A stretch of DNA of 29,208 nt from Nitrospira sp. (GCA_016873575.1 VGWY01000003.1:1-29208); one strand, 5' to 3'; positions 1-7,359 are shown, counted from the first letter of the stretch. Numbers and translations are program-made. The notes: generated from the letters alone by a model not told the origin.

Positions 1-53
1 AGAAAGAGTATAGCCTTTTTCTGACTACTACTTCCTTCCCCTTAATATAGCAA

Positions 54-112
54 GCTCTCCCACCAGGGGAGAGGGGACTCTCTATTATTACCCCTCCCTC
101 GATGGGAGGGGT
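54..112. repeat. GC-rich double-hairpin repeat
   Basis: Two adjacent dyads: CTCTCCC-ACCA-GGGGAGAG and a perfect 9-base stem ACCCCTCCC (90-98) with GGGAGGGGT (104-112) around a 5-base loop. This resembles dispersed intergenic palindromes of many bacterial genomes. Only one copy of this exact form was seen in the window, so its repeat status is inferred from its form. Confidence 0.4.
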
Positions 113-412
113 TAGGGAGGGTGTTATATTTTCATGCTCCTTTGTGAGCCAAAGGCTCATGAGGGTTTTTTATGAAAGAACCCTAAATAACCCGTGTGAA
201 ATGGAGAGCGATAAATGCAATGGCTGCTTAAGTCAGTGCCATTCGTTGCTGTCCCTATTTTCCTCCCTTAAATGTCAGATGATTTCCAGTTGAAGCTTAC
301 TTAGTTTTTTTCCGACGCAGCCTTTTCCTAAATGCAACCACCCTTGCAAGGCCGGAGGCGAGAAGGAGAAATTTCTCCGACAAAAATTCTGGAAAACTTT
401 ACACTTTTTAAA

Positions 413-421
413 TGATATAAT
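413..421 (+). promoter_or_regulatory. Extended -10 promoter of the first gene pair
   Basis: TGATATAAT matches an extended -10 element (TGnTATAAT). The last base of the hexamer is 421, so transcription would begin near 428, next to the ATG at 429. No good -35 lies 17 bases upstream, as is usual for extended -10 promoters. The predicted mRNA would have essentially no leader. Confidence 0.45.
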
Positions 422-428
422 ATCAATT

Positions 429-632
429 ATGAAAACAGTTATGGATGTAAGAAAGGAATATGAACAGGAAAGATTTCTCAAGTTTTCACCCCTCGAAAGG
501 ATGAAGACAATGCATGCAGTCATTTCAGAAATAATTTCCATAAAGGCAAAAAGTGAGGGCGTCTCCGAATATGAGATCTATAGAAGATACCTTAAAAATA
601 ATCCAAGACATTATCAAAAGATTTCCGGCTGA
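429..632 (+). CDS. Small hypothetical protein paired with nucleotidyltransferase
   Basis: The product is a 67-residue charged, mainly helical soluble protein with no membrane segment (for example LERMKTMHAVISEII near residues 22-36). I do not recognise a named domain. It overlaps the downstream nucleotidyltransferase gene by about 60 bases, the tight coupling typical of toxin-antitoxin pairs, in which a small first protein often restrains a nucleotidyltransferase partner. The ATG at 429 was chosen because an extended -10 element ends 7 bases before it; no Shine-Dalgarno is present, consistent with a leaderless message. The antitoxin role is inferred only from gene order and size. Confidence 0.55.
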   Translation: MKTVMDVRKEYEQERFLKFSPLERMKTMHAVISEIISIKAKSEGVSEYEIYRRYLKNNPRHYQKISG

Positions 633-1182
633 TTTAGATATTGCTCTTATCGGTGGATATGCCGCTGTTTTATATGGGGTTGAAAGAACAACTCTCGATA
701 TTGATTTTTGTGTTTATTCCAGCGATATCCACTCCTCAGGAGATTCCGCTAATTTTTACAAACTATTGTCAGGATGTTTGCCTGAAAGATTCGACGCCAG
801 GATGATAAAAGGCAGTTCAATGCAAGATGATCCTTTCAAATATGATGTTATCTTTATTGATGATAAAATGGGTGAGTTCATGAGGATAGATTTTTTGATA
901 GCCAGATATAAATGGGAATTAGATGCAATTCGCTCCGCAATCACTATAGAAGGCATTCCTATTCGTGTCATAACTAAACCTTATCTTGCTGCACTGAAAT
1001 TAAGATCTACAGGTTATAAGGATGCAGGTGATGTTGTAAGCTTGATGAATCTTATGACAGAAGATGAAAAGGCAAAAACTTTTGAGCTTGCAAAACGAAT
1101 AGGCAGAGACAAAAAATTAGAGAATCTGCTTTCTCCTCTAGAGGAAGAGCGCCACGAGGATATAAGAGAGGAACTGCTCTGA
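571..1182 (+). CDS. Nucleotidyltransferase-fold protein, AbiEii/MNT-like (putative toxin)
   Basis: From ATG 571 the product is 203 residues. The N-terminal half carries the polymerase-beta-type nucleotidyltransferase signature: IGGYAAVLYG with Gly28-Gly29, then RTTLDIDF with Asp43 and Asp45 as likely metal ligands, and a later MRIDFLIA strand that could give the third acidic residue. This pattern occurs in AbiEii/MNT-like proteins, some of which act as toxins by adding nucleotides to tRNA or proteins. A GTG at 553 in the same frame is an alternative start; 571 has GAGGG 11 bases upstream, 553 has AAAGG 5 bases upstream. The C-terminal half is helical and charged. Toxin function and substrate are not shown by the sequence. 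Confidence 0.65.
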   Translation: MRSIEDTLKIIQDIIKRFPADLDIALIGGYAAVLYGVERTTLDIDFCVYSSDIHSSGDSANFYKLLSGCLPERFDARMIKGSSMQDDPFKYDVIFIDDKMGEFMRIDFLIARYKWELDAIRSAITIEGIPIRVITKPYLAALKLRSTGYKDAGDVVSLMNLMTEDEKAKTFELAKRIGRDKKLENLLSPLEEERHEDIREELL

Positions 1183-1199
1183 GATGAGAACAAAAAGGG

Positions 1200-1498
1200 A
1201 GGATTGTAATTACCAAGACCTGATGCAGAAGCAATCAGATTGCCATTGACATCATACCCTTCCACATAGAATGTGTGGGGACTGGTATACCCTATTTGGA
1301 ACCATGTGCCGTTATTGTTTATGAAATCGATTTTGCCAGATCCAGCGTTGTTATCAGTACCTTAGGAAGGCAAAAACATTTCCATAATGCTGGTACTCCC
1401 CACAACCATACCCAAGATCTATTGAGCGTGTATTCCAGTTGCCAGTATCGGAATCGGGATTTGGGATGTAACCATTCAATGACGGGTGGAGTTTGGTA
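1200..1498 (-). pseudogene. Frameshifted fragment of an exported-type protein
   Basis: Read on the minus strand from about 1498, one frame gives a Gly/Asn/Asp-rich peptide including NTRSIDLGYGCGEYQHYG and NVFAFLRY, then stops at 1364-1362. A +1 shift continues it as DNNAGSGKIDFINNNGTWF, ending with YVEGYDVNGNLIASASGLG before running into unrelated DNA at the 3' end of the nucleotidyltransferase gene. The two parts read as one extracellular beta-rich domain broken by a frameshift and missing both ends. I do not recognise the family. A REP-like element abuts its 5' edge at 1494. It is probably a relic left by rearrangement. Confidence 0.45.
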
Positions 1499-1550
1499 GC
1501 CGCAGGCTTTAGCCTGCGTTAATGGCGCAACCTAAAGGTTGCGGCTACCA
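1494..1550. repeat. REP-like paired-hairpin element
   Basis: A 57-base unit made of two stem-loops, GCAGGC-TTTA-GCCTGC and CAACC-TAAA-GGTTG, enclosed by the inverted ends TGGTAGCCGCA and TGCGGCTACCA. This layout, with GTAGCCGC ends, is a common REP-type dispersed repeat mobilised in trans by REP-associated tyrosine transposases in many phyla. No such transposase lies in the window. Confidence 0.7.
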
Positions 1551-1608
1551 CCTGTAACTGAAGGTTTACTTTGGGATTTCCTTTAAAGTGGATATTTTTT
1601 ATGGTCAG

Positions 1609-1617
1609 TGTTATAAT
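1609..1617 (+). promoter_or_regulatory. Extended -10 promoter of vapBC
   Basis: TGTTATAAT is a perfect extended -10 (TGnTATAAT). Counting 7 bases past 1617 puts the start of transcription at 1624, the A of the antitoxin ATG. No Shine-Dalgarno precedes that ATG. VapB-type antitoxins usually repress their own promoter, so an operator would be expected close by. Confidence 0.5.
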
Positions 1618-1623
1618 TTCTAT

Positions 1624-1842
1624 ATGAAAATAATAGGTGCTACAAAATTTAAGGAACAATGCTTATCACTTATTGAAAAAGTCAATGCAGAGGGCATTGT
1701 GATTACTAAACACGGTAAGCCTCTGGTAAAACTCATTCCCATTGAAGAGCAATCCTCAAAATTAATAGGGAAGATGAAAGGTAAGATTAAAATCAAAGGG
1801 GACATCATGTCTACAGGATTGAAATGGGATGCTCAATCTTGA
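1624..1842 (+). CDS. Phd/YefM-family antitoxin (VapB-like)
   Basis: This 72-residue protein has the Phd/YefM N-terminal fold: MKIIGATKFKEQCLSLIEKV followed by GIVITKHGKPLVKLIPI, the beta-hairpin motif (ITKHGKPVAKLVP-like) of this DNA-binding antitoxin family. The C-terminal tail (KGKIKIKGDIMSTGLKW) would bind and block the PIN toxin encoded next. ATG 1624 was preferred over 1588 because family members start with a short strand directly before the 'T-x-F-K' helix, and because the -10 box ends at 1617. It overlaps the toxin start by 14 bases, implying translational coupling. Autoregulation is known for the family and inferred here. Confidence 0.85.
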   Translation: MKIIGATKFKEQCLSLIEKVNAEGIVITKHGKPLVKLIPIEEQSSKLIGKMKGKIKIKGDIMSTGLKWDAQS

Positions 1843-2188
1843 TACACATATCCTCATATATGCATTAAGTGATAATCTAACCAGAAAAGAAAAGGACATT
1901 CTTACCAGAGAGTCATGGAGTATCTCAGCGATTGTACTATGGGAGATAACGAAACTCTCTCAGCTAAAAAGGATTGAAATAAACTTAGACGACCCTGATT
2001 TTACAGTTGCATTATCTAATATTCATATCTGGCCAATAACTCTCGATGTCTGCCGGGCTATCAGAAGGCTTGACTTTGCAGGTGACCCAGCAGATGGAAT
2101 CATCGCAGCTACAAGCCTCGTCCACAATGTTCCACTAATCACAAGGGATCAACGCATGAGAAAATCAAAAATACTCCCTATAATCTAA
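1829..2188 (+). CDS. vapC: PIN-domain ribonuclease toxin (VapC family)
   Basis: This 119-residue single PIN domain has the expected acidic active site: Asp5 in MLNLDTHILIY, Glu39 in LWEI, Asp86 and Asp89 in GDPADGIIAATSLVHN, and Asp107 in PLITRDQRM. VapC toxins are Mg-dependent endoribonucleases, often cutting tRNA or rRNA, neutralised by the co-expressed antitoxin. The C-terminus is short, as is usual for the group paired with Phd-type antitoxins. The gene seems intact. Its RNA target cannot be told from sequence. Confidence 0.88.
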   Translation: MLNLDTHILIYALSDNLTRKEKDILTRESWSISAIVLWEITKLSQLKRIEINLDDPDFTVALSNIHIWPITLDVCRAIRRLDFAGDPADGIIAATSLVHNVPLITRDQRMRKSKILPII

Positions 2189-2246
2189 TGTTAGCTTTAA
2201 GAAACCAGCAATTCATCCCTGCGCTTTTGGCACAGGGTTCTTAACA

Positions 2247-3563
2247 ATGGCTAAGACTGTTTATATCCACACTTTTGGTTGTCAGATGAATGTCCATGAT
2301 TCTGAAAAGATGCTTGGGGTTCTCCAGCAAGATAGGTATTCAGAAACCGATGATCCACGCAAGGCAGACCTGATAATATTCAATACCTGTAGTATAAGGC
2401 AGAAAGCTGAACAGAAATTTTATACCCAACTCGGAAGAACAAAATCTTTAAAGAAAAGGAAACCCGAAATAAAGATAGCTGTTGCCGGTTGTATCGCTCA
2501 ACAGGAAGGGGTGAATATTCTCAAAAGAGCTCCCCATGTGGACTTTGTATTTGGTCCCCAGAATATCCATTTTCTTCATGGTCTCATATCTGAAAAGGCA
2601 CCAAAAGTAGCCATTGAAGACAATCCCGAGATAGCCATAAGGGAGCTTCCTGTAAAAAGAGATAATGAAATTAAGGCATGGGTAACGATCATGTACGGTT
2701 GCAATAATTTCTGTAGTTATTGTGTAGTCCCCTATACAAGGGGAAGAGAAAGATCAAGGCCGAGTGAGAATATTTATTCTGAAGTAAAAGAACTCGCTGA
2801 AAAAAGCTATAAGGAAATAACACTCCTTGGACAGAATGTAAATTCCTACAGGAGTGATACAGATTTCCCTGGTCTTTTACGAATGCTGAATGGGGTAGGG
2901 GGGATAGAGAGGATACGTTTTGTTACTTCTCACCCAAAAGACCTGTCTGAAGACCTTATGGAAGTAATGTCTGAACTACCAAAGGTTTGTGAGCATATCC
3001 ATCTCCCCCTGCAATCAGGGTCAAGTAAAATATTGAAACTGATGAACAGGGGGTATTCATATGAAGATTATCTGCATAAGGTTTTGATTCTTAGGGCCAA
3101 GGTTTCAGGTATTTCAATAACTTCTGACATAATAGCTGGTTTTCCAGGAGAGACAGGTGAGGATCATATGCTTACCATAAAAGCACTGAAAGAGATTGAG
3201 TTTGACGGTATATTCGCCTTTAAGTTTTCTCCAAGACCACATACAAAAGCAGCAGAAATGGAGGGTCAATTGTCAGAAGATACAAAATCTGAAAGGTTAA
3301 CTGAAATATTAAAGGTTCAGGAAGAGATAACAGAAAAAAAGAACAGATTACTTGAAGGTACAATACAGGAAATTCTCATTGAGGGTCATAGCAAGACAGA
3401 TGAAGAGAGACTTACAGGAAGGACAAGGTCGAATAAAATAGTTGATATTCCAGGAATTGATCCTGAAACAAGTTCAGGAGAAAAGGGTGCATTAATAAAT
3501 GTCGAGATAACAAGGGGCGGACACCATTCGCTTGAGGGAAAGCCTGTTGAACAAAATTACTAA
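2247..3563 (+). CDS. miaB: tRNA-2-methylthio-N6-dimethylallyladenosine synthase MiaB
   Basis: This 438-residue radical-SAM methylthiotransferase converts i6A37 to ms2i6A37 in tRNAs reading U-starting codons. The N-terminal UPF0004 domain carries Cys12, Cys48 and Cys82 for the auxiliary iron-sulfur cluster (TFGCQMN, FNTCSIR, VAGCIAQ). The radical-SAM motif is CNNFCSYC at 152-159, followed by VVPYTRGRERSR. The HLPLQSGS and DIIAGFPGE stretches are typical, and the C-terminal 65 or so residues form a TRAM-like beta domain. The motif set fits MiaB rather than MtaB or RimO. No clear ribosome site precedes ATG 2247. A second methylthiotransferase follows 215 bases downstream. Confidence 0.93.
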   Translation: MAKTVYIHTFGCQMNVHDSEKMLGVLQQDRYSETDDPRKADLIIFNTCSIRQKAEQKFYTQLGRTKSLKKRKPEIKIAVAGCIAQQEGVNILKRAPHVDFVFGPQNIHFLHGLISEKAPKVAIEDNPEIAIRELPVKRDNEIKAWVTIMYGCNNFCSYCVVPYTRGRERSRPSENIYSEVKELAEKSYKEITLLGQNVNSYRSDTDFPGLLRMLNGVGGIERIRFVTSHPKDLSEDLMEVMSELPKVCEHIHLPLQSGSSKILKLMNRGYSYEDYLHKVLILRAKVSGISITSDIIAGFPGETGEDHMLTIKALKEIEFDGIFAFKFSPRPHTKAAEMEGQLSEDTKSERLTEILKVQEEITEKKNRLLEGTIQEILIEGHSKTDEERLTGRTRSNKIVDIPGIDPETSSGEKGALINVEITRGGHHSLEGKPVEQNY

Positions 3564-3604
3564 GGAGTTCATAAGTAAAAACACATCAAAAGCACGTTTC
3601 TGTT

Positions 3605-3657
3605 ATGCCGGACAAGCCCCGTTAGAAGCAATTCTTCTAACGGGGCTTGTCCGGCAT
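3605..3657. repeat. Perfect 24-base inverted repeat (dispersed hairpin)
   Basis: Arms at 3605-3628 and 3634-3657 are perfectly complementary over 24 bases, starting ATGCCGGACAAGCCCCG, with a 5-base loop CAATT. There is no T-run directly after the stem, so it is not a classic intrinsic terminator, although a hairpin this stable after miaB could stop or protect RNA. Its ACAAGC core resembles the GACAAGC element just downstream. Confidence 0.75.
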
Positions 3658-3669
3658 CTTTCTTCATGA

Positions 3670-3694
3670 AGGATTCCCGACAAGCGGGAATGAC
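3670..3694. repeat. Short GGATTCCCG...CGGGAATGACA repeat
   Basis: GGATTCCCG-ACAAG-CGGGAATGACA is a small dyad of the same family as parts of the elements near 6653-6722, 9376-9444 and 27213-27276. It behaves like a REP sequence: intergenic, palindromic and multi-copy. Confidence 0.65.
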
Positions 3695-3777
3695 ATCAAG
3701 GAGGCGTTACTTATGATCGCAATAATAAATGGGTCAAGGATTCAAGGGTTCCAGGAGTTTGGAGAAAAGAGATAAGA

Positions 3778-5016
3778 ATGAAGGTCTCAATTCTCACTCT
3801 CGGCTGCAGGGTAAACCAGTCGGAGAGTAATGTTATAGAAGGCAGCCTTCACAACAATGGCTGGTCTATTGTTGATTTATCAGGACATCCTGATTACTGC
3901 ATTGTCAACACCTGCACAGTAACAGCAAAAAGTGATTACCAGTCAAGACAGTTTATTAGAAGGGCAGTAAGGACAGGTGCTAAAGTGATTGTTACTGGAT
4001 GTTATGCTCAACTAAGGCCTGAGGAGATCAAAAATATTACAGGGGTGGATGTCATAATTGGTAATAATGAAAAATACAGTATTATTAATATGTTATTGAA
4101 TAAAAGTGAAAGTTTTACTTATGATTATAGCTGTAGATCAAGACCTTATCTTAAGGTACAGGATGGGTGTAACTTATCATGTACCTATTGTACAGTTCCA
4201 ATGGCAAGGGGTAGATCAAGGAGCCTTGAAGTCCGCGAGGTAATCAGACGTGCTCAAGAGTTAGAGAATGCAGGTTATAAAGAGATCGTACTTACTGGTA
4301 TCCACCTTGGTTCCTACGGGCATGATCTAAACCCTAAGACAAAGCTTTCAAAACTTCTTAAAACCCTTTTAAAAGAAACAATTTTTTGCAGAATAAGGTT
4401 AAGCTCTTTAGAGATTAAAGAACTTAATAATGAGCTAATAGAGCTGCTTCGTGAGAAAAGGATATGCAAACACCTTCATCTTCCTCTTCAAAGTGGAAGT
4501 GACACGATACTCAAACTGATGAATAGAATGTATACCTCTAAGGAATATGAATTGACTATCGAAAATATAATAAAATGTGTACCTGATATTGCCATTGGAA
4601 CAGATGTTATTGTTGGTTTTCCAGGAGAAGGCGAAAAAGAATTCTTAAAAACTAAGCAGTTACTCGCTTCTATACCAATATCATATATGCATATATTCCC
4701 ATTTTCACCACGATCTAATACCCTGGCCTCTAAAATGGGCATGCAGAATACACCTTTCTTTAAGAAAAAAAGACTTAATGACCTAAAGTCTTTAAGTGCA
4801 AAGAAGAAGATGGATTATATGTCATCACAGGTTCATAAAACCCTTGATGTTATTATTGAAGATAAGAGTGATGATAATACTGTAATCGGAACATCCAGTA
4901 ATTACTTGAAGGTAAAAGTACCATACAATGGATATCCTAAAGGAACCCTTATCAGAGTAATGTCTTCTGACATCGAAGGAGAATTCATCAGAGCAGAACT
5001 GATGGAGAAGCTATAA
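3778..5016 (+). CDS. mtaB: tRNA t6A37 methylthiotransferase MtaB
   Basis: This 412-residue enzyme methylthiolates t6A37 to ms2t6A in tRNAs reading ANN codons. The N-terminal cluster cysteines are Cys10, Cys46 and Cys75 (TLGCRVNQSES, VNTCTVT, VTGCYAQ) and the radical-SAM motif is CNLSCTYC at 131-138, followed by VPMARGRSRS. 'TLGCRVNQ' and 'PMARG' are hallmarks of MtaB, distinguishing it from MiaB ('TFGCQMN', 'PYTRG'). HLPLQSGSD and DVIVGFPGE occur mid-protein, and the C-terminus resembles a TRAM domain. The leader contains repeat-like DNA; GAGATAAGA before the ATG is a weak ribosome site. Next to miaB, this puts both position-37 methylthiolations in one neighbourhood. Confidence 0.9.
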   Translation: MKVSILTLGCRVNQSESNVIEGSLHNNGWSIVDLSGHPDYCIVNTCTVTAKSDYQSRQFIRRAVRTGAKVIVTGCYAQLRPEEIKNITGVDVIIGNNEKYSIINMLLNKSESFTYDYSCRSRPYLKVQDGCNLSCTYCTVPMARGRSRSLEVREVIRRAQELENAGYKEIVLTGIHLGSYGHDLNPKTKLSKLLKTLLKETIFCRIRLSSLEIKELNNELIELLREKRICKHLHLPLQSGSDTILKLMNRMYTSKEYELTIENIIKCVPDIAIGTDVIVGFPGEGEKEFLKTKQLLASIPISYMHIFPFSPRSNTLASKMGMQNTPFFKKKRLNDLKSLSAKKKMDYMSSQVHKTLDVIIEDKSDDNTVIGTSSNYLKVKVPYNGYPKGTLIRVMSSDIEGEFIRAELMEKL

Positions 5017-5066
5017 CACATTGAATACAATCAAATTTTCATTTGCCTAAGTTGTACTCATTATAG

Positions 5067-5080
5067 TTAGAACGTTCTAA
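5067..5080. promoter_or_regulatory. 14-base perfect palindrome between convergent genes
   Basis: TTAGAACGTTCTAA is a perfect palindrome in the gap between the 3' ends of mtaB and the CCA-enzyme gene. It has the symmetry of a repressor site, but its place at a convergent junction argues against promoter control. No T-rich hairpin terminator was seen in this gap. Confidence 0.3.
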
Positions 5081-5190
5081 TTTCAGGAGACGGCCTTATT
5101 TTTAAACACACTTAATAACAACTTATTAACAATGTCTGTTCATATTTTATGTCTGATAAGATATATTATGTAAAATAATAAAGATTAAGC

Positions 5191-6429
5191 TCAAAATGAC
5201 TCTGTTTTGATTTTGCTTATAAATCGTAAAGCTGACAGCTTAGACTTTACCCTTCCCTCGAATTGAGCCCTTTTTAATTCAATTACAATCCTACCGAGTT
5301 GTGGTCCTGGCTTTACCCCTGTAGTGCTGATAATCTCTTCAGAGCTTAAAAGTCCTACCTTCAAAATCTTCTTGAATCTCATATAATCTTTTAATAATTC
5401 TATTTTACCCGTTATGATAAGTATGTCCATCGCTGCCTCTTTTGAAATTAAGAATATGTCAAATAGTTGTTCTTGTATATGTAACCTATTTTTCTTGAGT
5501 TCCATAATACCCTTATGTGCCAATTCTAACCTTTTACGAATAAGAGTGCTCATTTTCATTTTAAAATCTTTCGTCAAAAGAACTTTACTATTATTGAATA
5601 ATAAAAGCTCAAGACAGAGTAATCCTTTGTATGAAAGACCCTGGGAAAATATATTCTTAAGTAACACTTTAATAGTTGAGGGAAGTATATCAAGTACTCT
5701 ATTTTCAAGCTTATAAATTGCTTTAATATTATGGTTTAATCTATTGGAAGGAATTGATAAAAGATCAGTTAATAATTTATCAAAAACTGCCATCTCGAGA
5801 TACTGAGCTGAATCCTTTTGGTTTAAGAAATTGAACATTTCTAAAGTTATTCTTTCAGATGTTATTTTTTTGATATTTTTATGATTTTTTTTTATAGTAG
5901 TTCTGGTCGTAACTTCAATAAACCCTTTAAGTTCTGCGGCAAATCTATATGCCCTGAGCATTCGTAAAGGATCATCAATCAAGTTTTTCTCTGATAAAGA
6001 GCGTATCCTTTTCTCATGTATATCTTTTATACCATGGTATATATCGATGATTCCTTTTTCCGGAGACCATGCAATTGCGTTCATGGTAAAATCTCTTTTT
6101 GATAGATCTTCTTCAATTGTCCCTAAAGGTCTTGAGAAATCGAGAGTGGTACCATCTTTGAATGCGATTCTGAACATCTGCTTTTTTCTAAGCTCTACCA
6201 ACGTCCCCCCGGTAATCTCTTTTATTTCACTTACAAAGGGCTTAATATCATTGCAAACAATATAATCCCTGTCATGAGAATAAACACCCATCAATAGATC
6301 ACGGACATAGCCACCAACCAGATATATATCTTTTCCCCTCCCCTTCTCAAAGACAACAGAGTTATACCTGTCCTTCAGAATCTCATTCTTGAGCAATTGA
6401 AATGAAAATGACATAAAACATATTAACAT
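5191..6429 (-). CDS. cca: CCA tRNA nucleotidyltransferase / poly(A) polymerase family
   Basis: This 412-residue class II nucleotidyltransferase adds or repairs the 3' CCA of tRNA; some relatives add only part of CCA or are poly(A) polymerases. The head domain shows DIYLVGGYVRDLLMG (Gly39-Gly40), the catalytic pair Asp53/Asp55 in HDRDY, a third Asp in TTLDFSR (about 98), the KRDFTMNAIA motif (111-120), and DDPLRMLRAYRFA (152-164), which matches the flexible-loop and neck motifs. The rest is a helical body and tail without an obvious HD phosphohydrolase motif. The ATG at 6429 has GGGAG about 9 bases upstream; an in-frame ATG at 6414 is a weaker choice. It diverges from tRNA-Gly, whose CCA is already encoded, so a repair or partial-CCA role is possible. 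Confidence 0.85.
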   Translation of the reverse strand: MLICFMSFSFQLLKNEILKDRYNSVVFEKGRGKDIYLVGGYVRDLLMGVYSHDRDYIVCNDIKPFVSEIKEITGGTLVELRKKQMFRIAFKDGTTLDFSRPLGTIEEDLSKRDFTMNAIAWSPEKGIIDIYHGIKDIHEKRIRSLSEKNLIDDPLRMLRAYRFAAELKGFIEVTTRTTIKKNHKNIKKITSERITLEMFNFLNQKDSAQYLEMAVFDKLLTDLLSIPSNRLNHNIKAIYKLENRVLDILPSTIKVLLKNIFSQGLSYKGLLCLELLLFNNSKVLLTKDFKMKMSTLIRKRLELAHKGIMELKKNRLHIQEQLFDIFLISKEAAMDILIITGKIELLKDYMRFKKILKVGLLSSEEIISTTGVKPGPQLGRIVIELKRAQFEGRVKSKLSALRFISKIKTESF

Positions 6430-6443
6430 ACAATATATCTCCC

Positions 6444-6473
6444 TTGACTTTTATGTGTTCTCTCATTTATAAA
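6444..6473 (+). promoter_or_regulatory. Promoter of tRNA-Gly
   Basis: TTGACT (6444-6449) and TATAAA (6468-6473) are separated by 18 bases, and the predicted start of transcription is about 6480, just before the mature tRNA at 6483. It lies in the divergent gap shared with the CCA-enzyme gene. Confidence 0.6.
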
Positions 6474-6482
6474 AATTATAAT

Positions 6483-6558
6483 GCGGGCGTAACTCAGCAG
6501 GTAGAGTGTCAGCTTCCCAAGCTGAAGGTCGCGGGTTCGAATCCCGTCGCCCGCTCCA
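6483..6558 (+). tRNA. tRNA-Gly (anticodon CCC)
   Basis: The cloverleaf is complete. The 7-base acceptor stem GCGGGCG pairs with CGCCCGC, the D arm contains AGCAGGTAGAG, the anticodon stem TCAGC/GCTGA encloses loop TTCCCAA with anticodon CCC at 6516-6518, and the T arm is CGGGTTCGAATCCCG. The 3' CCA is encoded at 6556-6558. This tRNA reads the GGG codon. A MITE-like element begins 17 bases after it. Confidence 0.97.
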
Positions 6559-6575
6559 TGAATTCTCATGCAATG

Positions 6576-6797
6576 AAACCACAGAGGACTCAGAGAGAAC
6601 ACTTCAAAAAATTCAATTATTCTTTATTTATACATAACGACATTAATCGAATGTCATTCCCGCAAGCAAAGCGCGTCGGGAATCCTTCTTTTAAAGAAAG
6701 ATTCCGGACAAGCCGGAATGACTTCCGAGACAAGACTTATTTCATCATGTATAAAATGGTTTTTATGTCCATAGAGTCTCTGTGCTCTCTGTGGTTT
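6576..6797. mobile_element. Composite MITE-like element with CCACAGAG ends
   Basis: The ends are inverted repeats: AAACCACAGAG at 6576-6586 and CTCTGTGGTTT at 6787-6797, with related sequence further in (AGAGAGAACAC against GTGCTCTC). Inside, at about 6653-6722, sits a second palindromic unit of the TCATTCCCG...CGGGAATCC family plus a GATTCCGGACAAGCCGGAAT dyad. There is no coding capacity. This looks like one small element nested in another. A related CCACAGAG element lies between mlaE and mlaF. Confidence 0.6.
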
Positions 6798-6809
6798 TAA
6801 AGTAGATAG

Positions 6810-7334
6810 ATGCGTAAAGGTTTAGTGCACATCTACACAGGTGAAGGCAAAGGGAAAACAACTGCTGCTGTCGGACTTGCAATAAGGGCTAAAAGCAGAG
6901 GATTGCGTGTGCTATTTGCACAATTCATGAAAGGTGATAAAAAAGGTGGAGAGATTGAATTACTTAAAAAACTCTCAATAAAGACAAAAAGATTTCAAAG
7001 AGTTTTATCTCCGTATTTTTATCCTAACATAGATAAAGAAAAGCTTAAATTTGAAACATATAAGTCATTAAAAAATATAAATAAAATAATATTAAGTAAT
7101 GATTTCGACCTCATCGTCCTCGATGAATTCAATTGTCTCATCCAGGAAGGTCTTCTTACAGAAAATGAGGCATTAGAATTAATTTCAAATAAGCCTGCAA
7201 ATCTCGAACTCGTCCTCACAGGGAGAGGAGCAACGAAAAGACTTATCGAGATTGCTGATTATGTAACAGAGATGAACGGGGTTAAACATCCTTTTTACAG
7301 TGGTATCAGTGCAAGGAAAGGCATTGAGTATTGA
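6810..7334 (+). CDS. cobO: Cob(I)yrinic acid a,c-diamide adenosyltransferase (CobO/BtuR family)
   Basis: This 174-residue enzyme transfers the adenosyl group of ATP to the cobalt of corrinoids, giving adenosylcobalamin precursors. It begins with the family's P-loop, IYTGEGKGKTTAA (about 8-20), followed by a VLFAQFMKG strand. LIVLDEFN is the Walker-B-like segment and VLTGRGA follows it. The C-terminal signature DYVTEMNGVKHPFYSGISARKGIEY matches the family end, so the gene is complete. ATG 6810 follows the MITE's right end by 12 bases and lacks a clear ribosome site. No cobalamin riboswitch (B12 box) was seen upstream. Length is normal for the family. Confidence 0.92.
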   Translation: MRKGLVHIYTGEGKGKTTAAVGLAIRAKSRGLRVLFAQFMKGDKKGGEIELLKKLSIKTKRFQRVLSPYFYPNIDKEKLKFETYKSLKNINKIILSNDFDLIVLDEFNCLIQEGLLTENEALELISNKPANLELVLTGRGATKRLIEIADYVTEMNGVKHPFYSGISARKGIEY

Positions 7335-7359
7335 CTTTAGGTATCAATATAGATAAACT
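7331..7359 (+). promoter_or_regulatory. Promoter candidate for the YeiH-family gene
   Basis: TTGACT (7331-7336, overlapping the cobO stop codon) and TAAACT (7354-7359) are separated by 17 bases. The predicted transcription start is near 7366, leaving a leader of about 30 bases that contains GGGGGT just before the ATG at 7397. Confidence 0.4.

Larger units (their letters stand above)
1..428. other. Gene-free left edge with palindromic repeats
   Basis: No convincing protein is encoded here; the short open frames lack a ribosome site and protein-like composition. Visible structure: a GC-rich double hairpin at about 54-112, a small stem TGAGCC/GGCTCA at 145-159 followed by GAGGGTTTTTT that could act as a weak terminator for a gene left of the window, and a promoter-like box next to the first gene. 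The rest shows no recognisable signal. Confidence 0.5.

Noticed and set aside
102..541. Short open frames at the left edge on both strands
   Set aside because: They run over palindromic repeats and the first real gene antisense, with no ribosome site or motif.
1275..1499. 74-codon plus-strand open frame
   Set aside because: It is antisense to the exported-protein relic, whose composition is far more protein-like.
3605..3657. Classic intrinsic terminator of miaB
   Set aside because: The stem is perfect, but no T-run follows on either strand; the repeat-family explanation fits better.
6444..6800. 118-codon open frame over tRNA-Gly and the downstream repeat
   Set aside because: It crosses a clear tRNA gene and a MITE-like element and has no protein-like features.
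6483..6800. Integrated element using tRNA-Gly as attachment site
   Set aside because: No integrase and no duplicate of the tRNA 3' end were found in the window.
6559..6809. Cobalamin riboswitch before the adenosyltransferase
   Set aside because: No B12 box or multi-helix core was found; the gap is filled by the MITE-like element.
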